DNA of 5,997 nt, taken from contig VBHV01000464.1 in assembly GCA_005881995.1 (NCBI GenBank), positions 1 through 5,997 on the forward strand. Reading direction: 5' to 3'. How positions within the stretch are numbered: the first letter of the stretch is position 1; each line of letters starts with the position of its first letter. The notes below the pieces were generated by a model. It was not told the DNA's origin. It made no database searches and was given only the letters and a program-made list of their open reading frames with translations. Made by a program: the position numbers and the translations under genes. This DNA comes from Chloroflexota bacterium. GTDB taxonomy: Bacteria; Chloroflexota; Ktedonobacteria; Ktedonobacterales; Ktedonobacteraceae. Positions 1 through 5,817 of the stretch are shown here, one piece after another.

Positions 1-164
1 GACGACGTCCCCTTAGCCTTCAGACCGGGCGGGCGGTTCGCTTGCTGTAAGAACACACTATATGGTTCGCCTGAAGCCTGCTCAATGACGTAGCCCAGGA
101 TCTGGTAGCAGATATTACAGTAGCTGAACTGCCCGCCCGGTCTGAAGGCTAAGGGGACGTCGTC
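1..164. repeat. Fold-back inverted repeat, 34-bp perfect arms, at the window edge
   Basis: Bases 1-34 are the exact reverse complement of 131-164. The match continues to 39/126 with a single mismatch (35/130). The arms enclose about 91 bases. The right arm encodes well-conserved hydrolase sequence (DDVPLAFRPGGQ), so it is the likely original. The left arm reads ANRPPGLKAKGTS in the same frame, where family members usually have a PLGM-type motif. The short GAAC match at the junction looks like microhomology from a strand switch. Either a natural inverted duplication or an amplification/assembly chimera would fit, and the arm may extend past the edge. Confidence 0.9.
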
Positions 165-902
165 GTAGCGGGCAATCCAGGCTTGAGGTGAAGAGAGCGG
201 CATCGAGTCGTCGAGTTGTGGGATCCCAGAGGTATGGGTTAACAGGTGGTGAATCCGCACTGGCTGCCACGCTGGAGGGCACTGCGGAACATAGGAGCAC
301 ACTGAATCCTGGACATGCAGTTTGCCCCGCTGCTGCAAGATCAGGATCGCCATTGCAGTAAATTGCTTGGTGGTCGAGCCTAGATAAAACCGGGTGTGCG
401 GTGTGTTAGGGACCTGGTGATCCCAATTGGCCATACTATAGCCCTTGCTGAAAAGCACCTGGTGATCTCGCGCGACCAGCGCTGCGCCACTGAATTGCTC
501 GTCCTTGACCTGGCCAGCGAGCAGTTTCTCTATGGAAGGGGCAAGGGTAGGGGCGAGCGGCCTGCTTTGGGGACGAGCAGCCGTTTGAGAGGTGTTGGCT
601 CGGGCTGCCACCAGGACTATAATCAACAAGCACACTGCGCCTACCAGCAATCGCGGTTTCGTATGTGGTTGACGGTGGAGTCGTTTTCTATCGTCTTCCC
701 GCCGTGGTGAGAGCGAAAGGTCGCGCTGTTGCTGATGGTTGAACCGCGCCTTCCCTTGAGGTTGACGATCGGGCCGTGATAGGTCGCGGTGTTGCACTCC
801 CTTGAAGCGGGGCTTCTTTTGTGCTTGACGATCGGGCTGATTTTCAGGAACTCCCCGTCGTGGAGACCTCGAAAGGTCGCGCCATCCCAAATCGTTCATC
901 AT
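1..902 (-). CDS. Membrane-anchored serine hydrolase, class C beta-lactamase/PBP-like family (3' end missing)
   Basis: The frame is open from ATG at 902 to the window edge (300 codons plus two bases), with no stop. The start is supported by AAGGAG at 908-913, 5 bases upstream; the next codon is also ATG. Residues 1-84 are a basic, repeat-rich cytoplasmic tail. Residues 85-100 (LLVGAVCLLIIVLVAA) are one transmembrane helix, and 101-123 a Pro/Ala-rich linker. The catalytic domain starts near 124, with FSGAALVARD (137-146), the nucleophile motif STTK (S176, K179) in GSTTKQFTA, LLTHTSGIP (220-228), PLAFRPGGQFSYCN (250-263) giving the YxN motif Y261/N263, and ILGYVIEQASG. These features fit a class C beta-lactamase, D,D-carboxypeptidase or esterase acting outside the membrane; substrate cannot be told. 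The C-terminal part with the third active-site motif lies beyond the edge. The last 13 residues are encoded by one arm of a palindrome and may not be genuine. Confidence 0.88.
   Translation of the reverse strand, partial: MMNDLGWRDLSRSPRRGVPENQPDRQAQKKPRFKGVQHRDLSRPDRQPQGKARFNHQQQRDLSLSPRREDDRKRLHRQPHTKPRLLVGAVCLLIIVLVAARANTSQTAARPQSRPLAPTLAPSIEKLLAGQVKDEQFSGAALVARDHQVLFSKGYSMANWDHQVPNTPHTRFYLGSTTKQFTAMAILILQQRGKLHVQDSVCSYVPQCPPAWQPVRIHHLLTHTSGIPQLDDSMPLSSPQAWIARYDDVPLAFRPGGQFSYCNICYQILGYVIEQASGEPYSVFLQQANRPPGLKAKGTS
651..881 (-). repeat. Three-unit repeat encoding the RDLS/SPRR/PDRQ cytoplasmic tail
   Basis: Residues 8-84 of the serine hydrolase contain three degenerate units, each beginning RDLS (residues 8, 39 and 60). 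Units 1 and 3 share RDLSxSPRR; units 1 and 2 share PDRQxQ followed by a KxRF core (32-33 and 53-54). Unit lengths differ (31, 21 and about 25 residues), so internal deletion or insertion has occurred. The similarity is also visible in the DNA (CGCGACCT at each unit start). The segment is strongly basic and Gln-rich, with no predicted fold that I recognise. Confidence 0.75.
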
Positions 903-959
903 GCCCTCTCCTTTCCCATGGAGATAGAGAGACATATAGATAGATAAATAGACTTGTCC

Positions 960-988
960 AGTATACATCAAATCGAGAGACAAGGGAA
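960..988 (-). promoter_or_regulatory. Candidate sigma70-type promoter of the serine hydrolase gene
   Basis: On the minus strand, TATACT (965-960) is a 5/6 match to the -10 box. It lies 17 bases after TTCCCT (988-983), a poor 3/6 -35 box. Transcription would begin near 953, leaving a leader of about 50 bases that includes a GATA-rich stretch (922-951). The -10 box is good but the -35 is weak, so this is a candidate only. Confidence 0.35.
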
Positions 989-1173
989 GCGCTTAGAAAC
1001 CCCGCTATGTACGTTTTTCTTGCCTGTACATCTCAACTGTGCTGTTGTAGAGGTTCGATCAGCTTTGAGGAAACTGAAAGAAAGGCAATTGCAGACCATC
1101 TAAGAGCAGATAGAACGCTGACTCTCAGAGCTTCTCTACAGCCTTTTTATAACCATGCCGTTGCACTAGCCCC

Positions 1174-1202
1174 TTGCTAATTGAGCGAGTTTGATATAAA
1201 AT
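1174..1202 (+). promoter_or_regulatory. Candidate sigma70-type promoter of the kinase gene
   Basis: TTGCTA (1174-1179, 4/6 to the -35 box) is separated by 17 bases from TAAAAT (1197-1202, 5/6 to the -10 box). Transcription would start near 1209 and give a leader of about 200 bases before the kinase ATG. Consensus matches alone support this call. Confidence 0.4.
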
Positions 1203-1410
1203 TGTTGTGGTTACTGGTAGGATGAGAGAGACGCTTTATCTTCAAGCAGAGCCTGTGTAGAGATGTCACATAGCTGATGCACGGGTTCCCAAAAAAGCGA
1301 AACCCCTGTATTTTGCTATTGCTGGAATTATGCAAGAAAAGACCAGATCATCCGCACTGACCACATTGCCCTTCACCTATTGACAGAATATTTTCCAGGA
1401 GGCTAATTAC

Positions 1411-2328
1411 ATGGGAGATCTCGAGAGTATCAGTAATCAATTAAACGGAAGAACCCTTGGCACCTGTACACTCCAGGGGCTCATCGGACGTGGTGGCATG
1501 GGAGCAGTCTATCTAGCACAACAGGCACGGCCACGACGAACCGTTGCTGTCAAAGTGCTGCTGCCAGAGCTCTTCTCGAACCCAACAGGATTCAGCGAAT
1601 TTCTGGCAAGATTTCGTCGCGAAGCCGATGCTATTGCAGCACTCGATCATATCAACATCATGCCTATTTATGAGTATGGCGAGCAGGATCAGCTTGCCTA
1701 CCTTGTTATGCCTTATGTGTCAGGAGGCTCACTGCGTGAAGTAGTGGCAAAACGCGGTAAACTGCCCCTTAGCGAGGCTAGCAACATCGTCGAGCAGGTG
1801 GCGGCTGCATTAGACTATGCCCATCAGCACGGCATTATTCACCGAGATCTCAAACCCGGCAATATTGTATTTCATGCTGACGGGAGACTGCTCTTAACCG
1901 ACTTTGGTATTGCGAAAGTGCTCAATGAGCCTGCGAGCCCGAATGTTACGGCCATGCAGACACTGACCTCGACGGGCATGCTTATTGGCACACCAGAATA
2001 CCTTTCGCCGGAGCAGGCTACCGGGGCCCCCATTGACAACCGCTCGGATATCTATTCACTTGGTATCGTCTTATTCCATTTGCTGAGCGGCCGAGTTCCA
2101 TTTTCTGGCACAACACCGGTAGCAGTTGCTATCAAGCACGCAACTGAGGAGCCGCCTTCTCTTGCGCCGCTCAATCCAGATGTTCCGCCCGGCGTTGAAA
2201 AGGTGATCTTGAAGGCACTGGCCAAAAAACCTGAACAACGCTATGCAAAGGCCGGTGACCTCGCACGAGCGCTTCGTGCTGTGACCACTGAGGCTCGAGA
2301 TCCGGATGCGCCTATCCTCATGCGATGA
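1411..2328 (+). CDS. Hanks-type (PknB-like) Ser/Thr protein kinase, catalytic domain only
   Basis: This 305-residue protein carries every essential kinase motif: glycine loop IGRGGMGAVY (25-34), ATP-binding K48 in VAVKV, helix-C E71, catalytic loop HRDLKPGN (144-151, catalytic D146), metal-binding DFG (164-166), an activation segment rich in Thr/Ser (180-190) ending GTPEYLSPEQ (193-202), D213 in the F-helix and R277. It should therefore be an active protein Ser/Thr kinase, probably autophosphorylating. The start is fixed by AGGAGG at 1397-1402, 8 bases before ATG. The frame stops at PILMR, just after the catalytic domain, with no transmembrane segment or sensor domain. Those parts lie in the next reading frame, which overlaps by 23 bases. 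It is either a soluble kinase coupled to a membrane partner, or the N-terminal half of a receptor kinase split by a one-base shift. The target is unknown. Confidence 0.95.
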   Translation: MGDLESISNQLNGRTLGTCTLQGLIGRGGMGAVYLAQQARPRRTVAVKVLLPELFSNPTGFSEFLARFRREADAIAALDHINIMPIYEYGEQDQLAYLVMPYVSGGSLREVVAKRGKLPLSEASNIVEQVAAALDYAHQHGIIHRDLKPGNIVFHADGRLLLTDFGIAKVLNEPASPNVTAMQTLTSTGMLIGTPEYLSPEQATGAPIDNRSDIYSLGIVLFHLLSGRVPFSGTTPVAVAIKHATEEPPSLAPLNPDVPPGVEKVILKALAKKPEQRYAKAGDLARALRAVTTEARDPDAPILMR

Positions 2329-3160
2329 GCTTACAGTTGCCCCCAATCGACCTTCCAGGCGGCAGGGTGGTCGTCTGCCTTTGTGGGTAGCATTACTCAG
2401 CGCAATACTGGTAGTTCTGTTGATCCTCGGTGGGTCGACCTTGTTTCTGCATTGGTTGCCAGGTGTGGATCAGCTACTATCAGGCTCTACCGGAACCCAT
2501 GCAAGCGGTACAGCAACGCCCATAGCGACACACGCATCTTCAGCTACCTCTATCTCACATCCTCAAACCGCCCTGCCCCAACCTTCTGTGTCAGTAGGGA
2601 AACTCCTCTATGGCTCCCCTCTACCAATTTGCGGTGGGCAGAACAGCCTGTGGAGCACAAACTCATCTGTGCAGGTCACCTGCGATACTGCAGGTACACG
2701 CTTGACCAACAAAAATGTTGGGCAAGTGGAAGGAGTGTTATTGAACACTTTCCCTGGGAGTACTCCTATTCCCAACGATTATGTGCTAGAAGTCCAGGTG
2801 AAGCCAGCCTCAGTCTCAAGTGGCGCATTTGGTATTTTCTTTCGCATGCAAACCGGAGCCAATCACCAGGGCGGTTATTCATTTATCATTCAGCAGTCAG
2901 GCTCCTGGAATGGCTCCAGTATCGATGATGGCACAGGCCAGGGGCGTTCGCTCTTTGGACGACAGGGAACAGCTCTCAACTCCACGGGTTTTACGACCAT
3001 CGATCTCGTCATCCAGGGCGATACCTTTCGGCTCTACTTCAATGGAGCGGCTCAGGGAGGGGTTTCCAGTATCAATTACTCCAGTGGCAATCTCGGCCTG
3101 GCGGTAGACGGGGGAGCAGATGTGCTGTTCAAAAATCTGGCGATCTACTCCCTACCCTAA
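2306..3160 (+). CDS. Membrane-anchored jelly-roll (concanavalin-like) ectodomain protein, likely sensor half of the kinase
   Basis: The 284-residue frame has a short basic N-terminus (RPSRRQGGR, 15-23), one transmembrane helix (about 25-48), a Ser/Thr/Ala/Pro-rich stalk (about 52-97) and an extracellular domain (98-284) rich in beta-strand-like segments. Motifs such as GIFFRMQ, GGYSFIIQQSG, FRLYFNG, LGLAVDGGADVLFKNLAIY resemble LamG/DUF1080-type concanavalin-like folds, often carbohydrate-binding. C109 and C126 could form a disulfide. The basic residues before the helix predict an outside C-terminus. No catalytic function is evident. It starts inside the kinase gene, and no good ribosome binding site precedes ATG at 2306, so it is either coupled to kinase translation or is the rest of a single receptor kinase. 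The frame is open from 2285, so the start and its first residues are uncertain. Confidence 0.72.
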   Translation: MRLSSCDELTVAPNRPSRRQGGRLPLWVALLSAILVVLLILGGSTLFLHWLPGVDQLLSGSTGTHASGTATPIATHASSATSISHPQTALPQPSVSVGKLLYGSPLPICGGQNSLWSTNSSVQVTCDTAGTRLTNKNVGQVEGVLLNTFPGSTPIPNDYVLEVQVKPASVSSGAFGIFFRMQTGANHQGGYSFIIQQSGSWNGSSIDDGTGQGRSLFGRQGTALNSTGFTTIDLVIQGDTFRLYFNGAAQGGVSSINYSSGNLGLAVDGGADVLFKNLAIYSLP

Positions 3161-3392
3161 AGTCCCGCAAAGACTATTCGGCCTCATAGCTCTACTGTCA
3201 GCGGTTTTAGGCGCACTGGACTATGGCGCTTCCACAAACATACCCTCTCGAAAGAATGAGTCCCTGGTACGGCTTTTTTCGTATTCCATGTATGACACAA
3301 TCTCATTTGCCAGTCCGATAGAGTGAACGGCACACATCCATTTGGAAGTGTGAAGGAGATGTGAAAGGCCGTGTGAAAGCCCTTTTTTACCC
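3161..3392 (+). other. Intergenic region downstream of the ectodomain gene
   Basis: I find no supported gene here. There are two T6 runs (3274-3279 and 3383-3388), and CACAC/GTGTG can pair around 3332-3353. Only the second T-run has even a weak stem next to it. Open frames on both strands show no recognisable protein motifs. Confidence 0.5.
3364..3388 (+). terminator. Weak candidate terminator after the kinase/ectodomain pair
   Basis: AAAGG (3364-3368) can pair with CCTTT (3381-3385), leading directly into T6 (3383-3388). The stem is short and imperfect, and it lies about 200 bases after the ectodomain stop. It is reported because of the T-run and because a strong promoter begins right after it, as expected at a transcription-unit boundary. 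Confidence 0.3.
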
Positions 3393-3421
3393 TTGACAGG
3401 GGACTATCTGTACTGTATGCT
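3393..3421 (+). promoter_or_regulatory. prkA: Sigma70-type promoter, probably of the prkA leader
   Basis: TTGACA (3393-3398) matches the -35 consensus exactly. A 17-base spacer is followed by TATGCT (3416-3421, 4/6 to the -10 box). Transcription would begin near 3428, about 350 bases before the prkA ATG. It could drive prkA-yhbH through a long structured leader, or a separate small RNA ending at the stem-loop near 3656. Confidence 0.55.
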
Positions 3422-3456
3422 ACCATTATTAGTATGTTTGCGACAGCATCTCGTAG

Positions 3457-3640
3457 GTTTCATCTCCCGTCTGAAATGGAAAATGGGACCGAAATTGAGA
3501 ATACTAAATCAAGGAGTTCGCCTCCCGTCTGGCATTGAAAAGGAAAGGGCTGGTTCTCTATCTCGACTTGTCGAGCGGTTCACCTTCCATGTAACATTCG
3601 TAAAGAAAGGGCTGGGTTCTCCAACTCGATATGTCGAGCA
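3457..3640 (+). repeat. Three degenerate tandem units of about 60 bases in the prkA leader
   Basis: Units begin at 3457, 3516 and 3578, with lengths of about 59, 62 and 63 bases. Each starts GTT(T)C, followed by a pyrimidine-rich CTCCCGTCT-like stretch and then an A/G-rich tract. Units 2 and 3 also share AAAGGGCTGG, TTCTC and a small CTCGA/TCGAG hairpin ending in GTCGAGC. Unit 1 matches only over its first half. The units show no spacer pattern, so this is not a CRISPR array. Confidence 0.6.
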
Positions 3641-3656
3641 AGAAACCAGCCCTTTT
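3606..3656 (+). terminator. Terminator-like stem-loop in the leader before prkA
   Basis: AAAGGGCTGG (3606-3615) pairs perfectly with CCAGCCCTTT (3646-3655). After one mismatch, TTCT (3617-3620) pairs with AGAA (3641-3644). An inner hairpin CTCGA/TCGAG (3625-3629 with 3634-3638) sits in the loop, and TTTT (3653-3656) ends the structure. It could end a small RNA started at about 3428, act as an attenuator of prkA, or stop transcription from the other side, since the A-rich left flank makes it look bidirectional. The T-run is short. Confidence 0.5.
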
Positions 3657-3731
3657 GAACTCATTAGAGCTTCCCATGCGGAGCATTGTTCTTATTATCT
3701 AAATCCAGTTGCCTAGTGCGTTTAATCAGCA

Positions 3732-3757
3732 GTCAGGAAGCATCTGATCGGCCTGAC
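3732..3757 (+). promoter_or_regulatory. Small hairpin just upstream of the prkA ribosome binding site
   Basis: GTCAGG (3732-3737) can pair with CCTGAC (3752-3757) around a 14-base loop. It ends 10 bases before the GAGAGG Shine-Dalgarno-like stretch (3768-3773). It could influence mRNA stability or translation of prkA. A 6-bp stem is not strong evidence by itself. Confidence 0.3.
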
Positions 3758-3780
3758 GCATAGAACAGAGAGGGTGACTT

Positions 3781-5676
3781 ATGGACCTGGTGAAGCGGTT
3801 AGAGGAATACAGAGACCGTGAACGGGGCTTACAGTGGGAAGGAACGTTTGCTCAGTACTTTGAAATTGCAACCAAGAAGCCTGAAGTGGGCTATCTTTCG
3901 CATGAGCGCATTTATCATATGATTATGGACGCGGGCGTCGAGATAACTCGCAATGGAGAACCTCGTTTCAACTTCTTCAGCCAGGAAATCTTCGGCATCG
4001 AGAAACCCCTCCAACAAATCGTTGAGTATTTCCACTCCGCTGCTCAGCGCCTGGAAGTGCGCAAACGTATTTTGTTGCTGATGGGTCCCGTCGGCGGTGG
4101 TAAATCCTCGATTGTCTACCTCCTCAAACGGGGATTAGAAGCCTACAGCCGCTCAGAAGATGGAGCGATTTACGCCATTAAAGATTGCCCCATGCACGAG
4201 GAACCTCTACACCTGATCCCCAACGATCTGCGCGCTGATGTCGAAAAAGAATTTGGCCTCTACGTCGAGGGCGACCTGTGTCCTCACTGCCGCTACATGA
4301 TAGACACTCAGTACAAGGGACACATTGAGGATGTCCCCGTCAAACGCATTGCTTTTAGCGAAAAATATCGAGTAGGTGTCGGTACCTTCACGCCGTCCGA
4401 CCCCAAAAGCCAGGATATCAGTGAGTTAGTCGGAGGCATTGACCTCTCCACCATCGGTGAAGTAGGCGTCGAAAGCGACCCACGCGCCTATCGCTTCGAT
4501 GGTGAACTCAATATCGCCAATCGCGGCCTCATGGAATTTGTTGAAATGCTCAAAACAGATGAGAAATTCTTGTACGTGCTGCTTACACTCAGCCAGGAAC
4601 AGAACATCAAGACCGGGCGTTTTAGCATGATCTACGCCGACGAGGTGGTTGTAAGCCACACCAATGAACATGAATACGCGGCCTTTGTAGGCAACAAGAA
4701 GTCGGAAGCGTTGCAAGACCGCATTATTCTTGTCAAAGTTCCTTACAACTTGCGCGCCTCCGACGAAGTCAAAATATATGAGAAACTGCTGAAGCAGAGC
4801 GCCCTGCAGAACGTGCATATCGCGCCATATACCCTGCGCATCGCCAGTGTCTTCGCCGTCCTCACGCGCTTGGAGCCATCCAAGAAGGCGGGCATGAGTA
4901 CTATGAAGAAACTCAAGCTCTACGATGGTGAGGATATCGAGGACTTCAAGCAGAAGGACATCAAGGAATTGCAGGACGAAGCGGTTCGCGAAGGCATGGA
5001 CGGCATCTCGCCGCGCTATGTCATCAACCGCCTCTCAAGCGCGCTGGTGAAACAAAACACCACCTGCATCAATCCCATCGATGCCCTGCGCGCGCTGCGT
5101 GATGGACTCGACCAGCATACCAGCATCAGCCGCGAAGAACGCGAACGCTACCTGAACTTCATCCAGGAAGCGCGCAAAGAATACGACGAAATGGCAAAGA
5201 AAGAGGTGCAGCGCGCCTTCGTCTACTCTTACGAAGAGTCGGCTCGCACCCTGCTCAACAACTACCTGGATAACGTCGAAGCCTATTGCAACAAGACGCG
5301 CCTGCGCGACCCCATCACCGATGAAGAGATGGAGCCGGACGAGCAGTTAATGCGCTCGATTGAAGAGCAGATTGGCGTCACCGAAAACGCCAAGAAGCCT
5401 TTCCGCGAGGAAATTCTCATTCGCATCTCGTCACTGGCGCGTAGAGGGCAGACCTTCGAGTACACCAGCCACGAGCGCTTGAAGGAGGCGATTGAGAAGA
5501 AACTCTTCGCTGATCTGCGCGACGTGGTGAAAATCACCACCTCGACGCGCACTCCAGATAAGGAGCAACTACGCAAGATTAACGATGTCGTTAATCGCCT
5601 CATGGCAGAGCATGGATACTGCCATGTATGCGCGAATGAAATCTTACGCTATACAGGTAGCTTGCTGAACAGATAG
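3781..5676 (+). CDS. prkA: PrkA family serine protein kinase / AAA+ ATPase (YeaG-like)
   Basis: At 631 residues this is the usual length for PrkA (Bacillus subtilis PrkA, E. coli YeaG). The N-terminal PrkA-type AAA domain has Walker A GPVGGGKS (102-109). Further family-typical blocks are DCPMHEEPLHLIP (135-147), a CPHC pair (C167, C170), ANRGLMEFVEMLK (246-258) and IYADEVVVSHTNEHEY (284-299). The C-terminal half carries the charged, helical PrkA C-terminal domain. The family has been described as a serine kinase and, in some work, as an AAA+ protease; it acts in the cytoplasm in stress responses and sporulation. The start is supported by GAGAGG (3768-3773), 7 bases before ATG. It is followed after 141 bases by yhbH, the conserved partner, so both probably form one operon. 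No disrupted motif was seen. Confidence 0.96.
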   Translation: MDLVKRLEEYRDRERGLQWEGTFAQYFEIATKKPEVGYLSHERIYHMIMDAGVEITRNGEPRFNFFSQEIFGIEKPLQQIVEYFHSAAQRLEVRKRILLLMGPVGGGKSSIVYLLKRGLEAYSRSEDGAIYAIKDCPMHEEPLHLIPNDLRADVEKEFGLYVEGDLCPHCRYMIDTQYKGHIEDVPVKRIAFSEKYRVGVGTFTPSDPKSQDISELVGGIDLSTIGEVGVESDPRAYRFDGELNIANRGLMEFVEMLKTDEKFLYVLLTLSQEQNIKTGRFSMIYADEVVVSHTNEHEYAAFVGNKKSEALQDRIILVKVPYNLRASDEVKIYEKLLKQSALQNVHIAPYTLRIASVFAVLTRLEPSKKAGMSTMKKLKLYDGEDIEDFKQKDIKELQDEAVREGMDGISPRYVINRLSSALVKQNTTCINPIDALRALRDGLDQHTSISREERERYLNFIQEARKEYDEMAKKEVQRAFVYSYEESARTLLNNYLDNVEAYCNKTRLRDPITDEEMEPDEQLMRSIEEQIGVTENAKKPFREEILIRISSLARRGQTFEYTSHERLKEAIEKKLFADLRDVVKITTSTRTPDKEQLRKINDVVNRLMAEHGYCHVCANEILRYTGSLLNR

Positions 5677-5687
5677 AGACGATCAGG

Positions 5688-5780
5688 GCGACCTATGAGC
5701 GCGAACTGAGGCAGGGCCAGCAGGGATAGCGGAATGATAGGACACATAGACCGCGTACGCGACCTATGAGCAAGAACTGA
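5688..5780 (+). repeat. Direct repeat of 22 bases (20/22 identical), each copy with a four-codon ORF
   Basis: The copies lie at 5688-5709 and 5759-5780, 71 bases apart. Both begin GCGACCTATGAGC and end GAACTGA; only two adjacent bases differ. Each contains an ATG-to-TGA frame: M-S-A-N (5695-5709) and M-S-K-N (5766-5780). The sequence before each ATG also resembles the prkA start region (GGGTGACTTATG at 3772-3783 versus GGGCGACCTATG at 5686-5697, 10/12). A 10-base palindrome, CGCGTACGCG (5752-5761), overlaps the second copy. Confidence 0.8.
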
Positions 5781-5782
5781 AC

Positions 5783-5809
5783 TAGCCCCCGCCCTGGCTA
5801 AAGAAGGAG
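5783..5809 (+). promoter_or_regulatory. yhbH: yhbH ribosome binding site preceded by a small hairpin
   Basis: AAGGAG (5804-5809) sits 8 bases before the yhbH ATG and fixes that start. TAGCC (5783-5787) can pair with GGCTA (5796-5800) just before it, leaving the binding site single-stranded. No terminator separates prkA from yhbH, which fits co-transcription. Confidence 0.6.
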
Positions 5810-5817
5810 TGTTCTGC

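Larger units (their letters stand above)
903..1410. other. Divergent intergenic region between serine hydrolase and kinase
   Basis: This stretch of 508 bases has no coding region I can support. It holds candidate promoters for both flanking genes, a GATA-rich simple-sequence stretch (922-951) in the hydrolase leader, and a weak GGGTT/AACCC hairpin around 1283-1305 in the kinase leader. A divergent arrangement allows shared control of the hydrolase and the kinase, but I see no clear operator palindrome. Confidence 0.6.

Noticed and set aside
3..44. Genuine PLGM-like segment (RPPGLKAKGT) of the hydrolase
   Set aside because: It resembles the family motif loosely, but it is encoded by the exact inverse of the upstream arm, so the resemblance may be accidental. 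Kept as uncertain within the CDS entry.
1..164. Small transposable element (MITE) bounded by 34-bp terminal inverted repeats
   Set aside because: The right arm and the interior are an uninterrupted, well-conserved part of the hydrolase reading frame, so no element has been inserted there.
115..710. Short open frames on both strands across the hydrolase gene (115-300 minus, 436-633 minus, 396-710 plus)
   Set aside because: They are out of frame with, or antisense to, the hydrolase, whose frame shows family motifs throughout.
1380..1408. TTGACA (1380-1385) as the kinase promoter
   Set aside because: A -10 box 17 bases later (CTAATT) would overlap the ribosome binding site and place the transcription start at the start codon.
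2820..3107. Additional plus-strand frames inside the ectodomain gene (2383-2928 and 2820-3107)
   Set aside because: They overlap the frame with the transmembrane helix and strand-patterned ectodomain and have no recognisable motifs.
3457..3640. CRISPR array or tRNA-like repeats
   Set aside because: Units are contiguous, degenerate and about 60 bases long, with no spacer/repeat alternation and no tRNA cloverleaf features.
3393..3716. A 107-codon plus-strand frame across the prkA leader
   Set aside because: It begins with a TTG that is part of the -35 box, has no ribosome binding site, runs through the tandem repeats and terminator-like stem, and shows no protein motifs.
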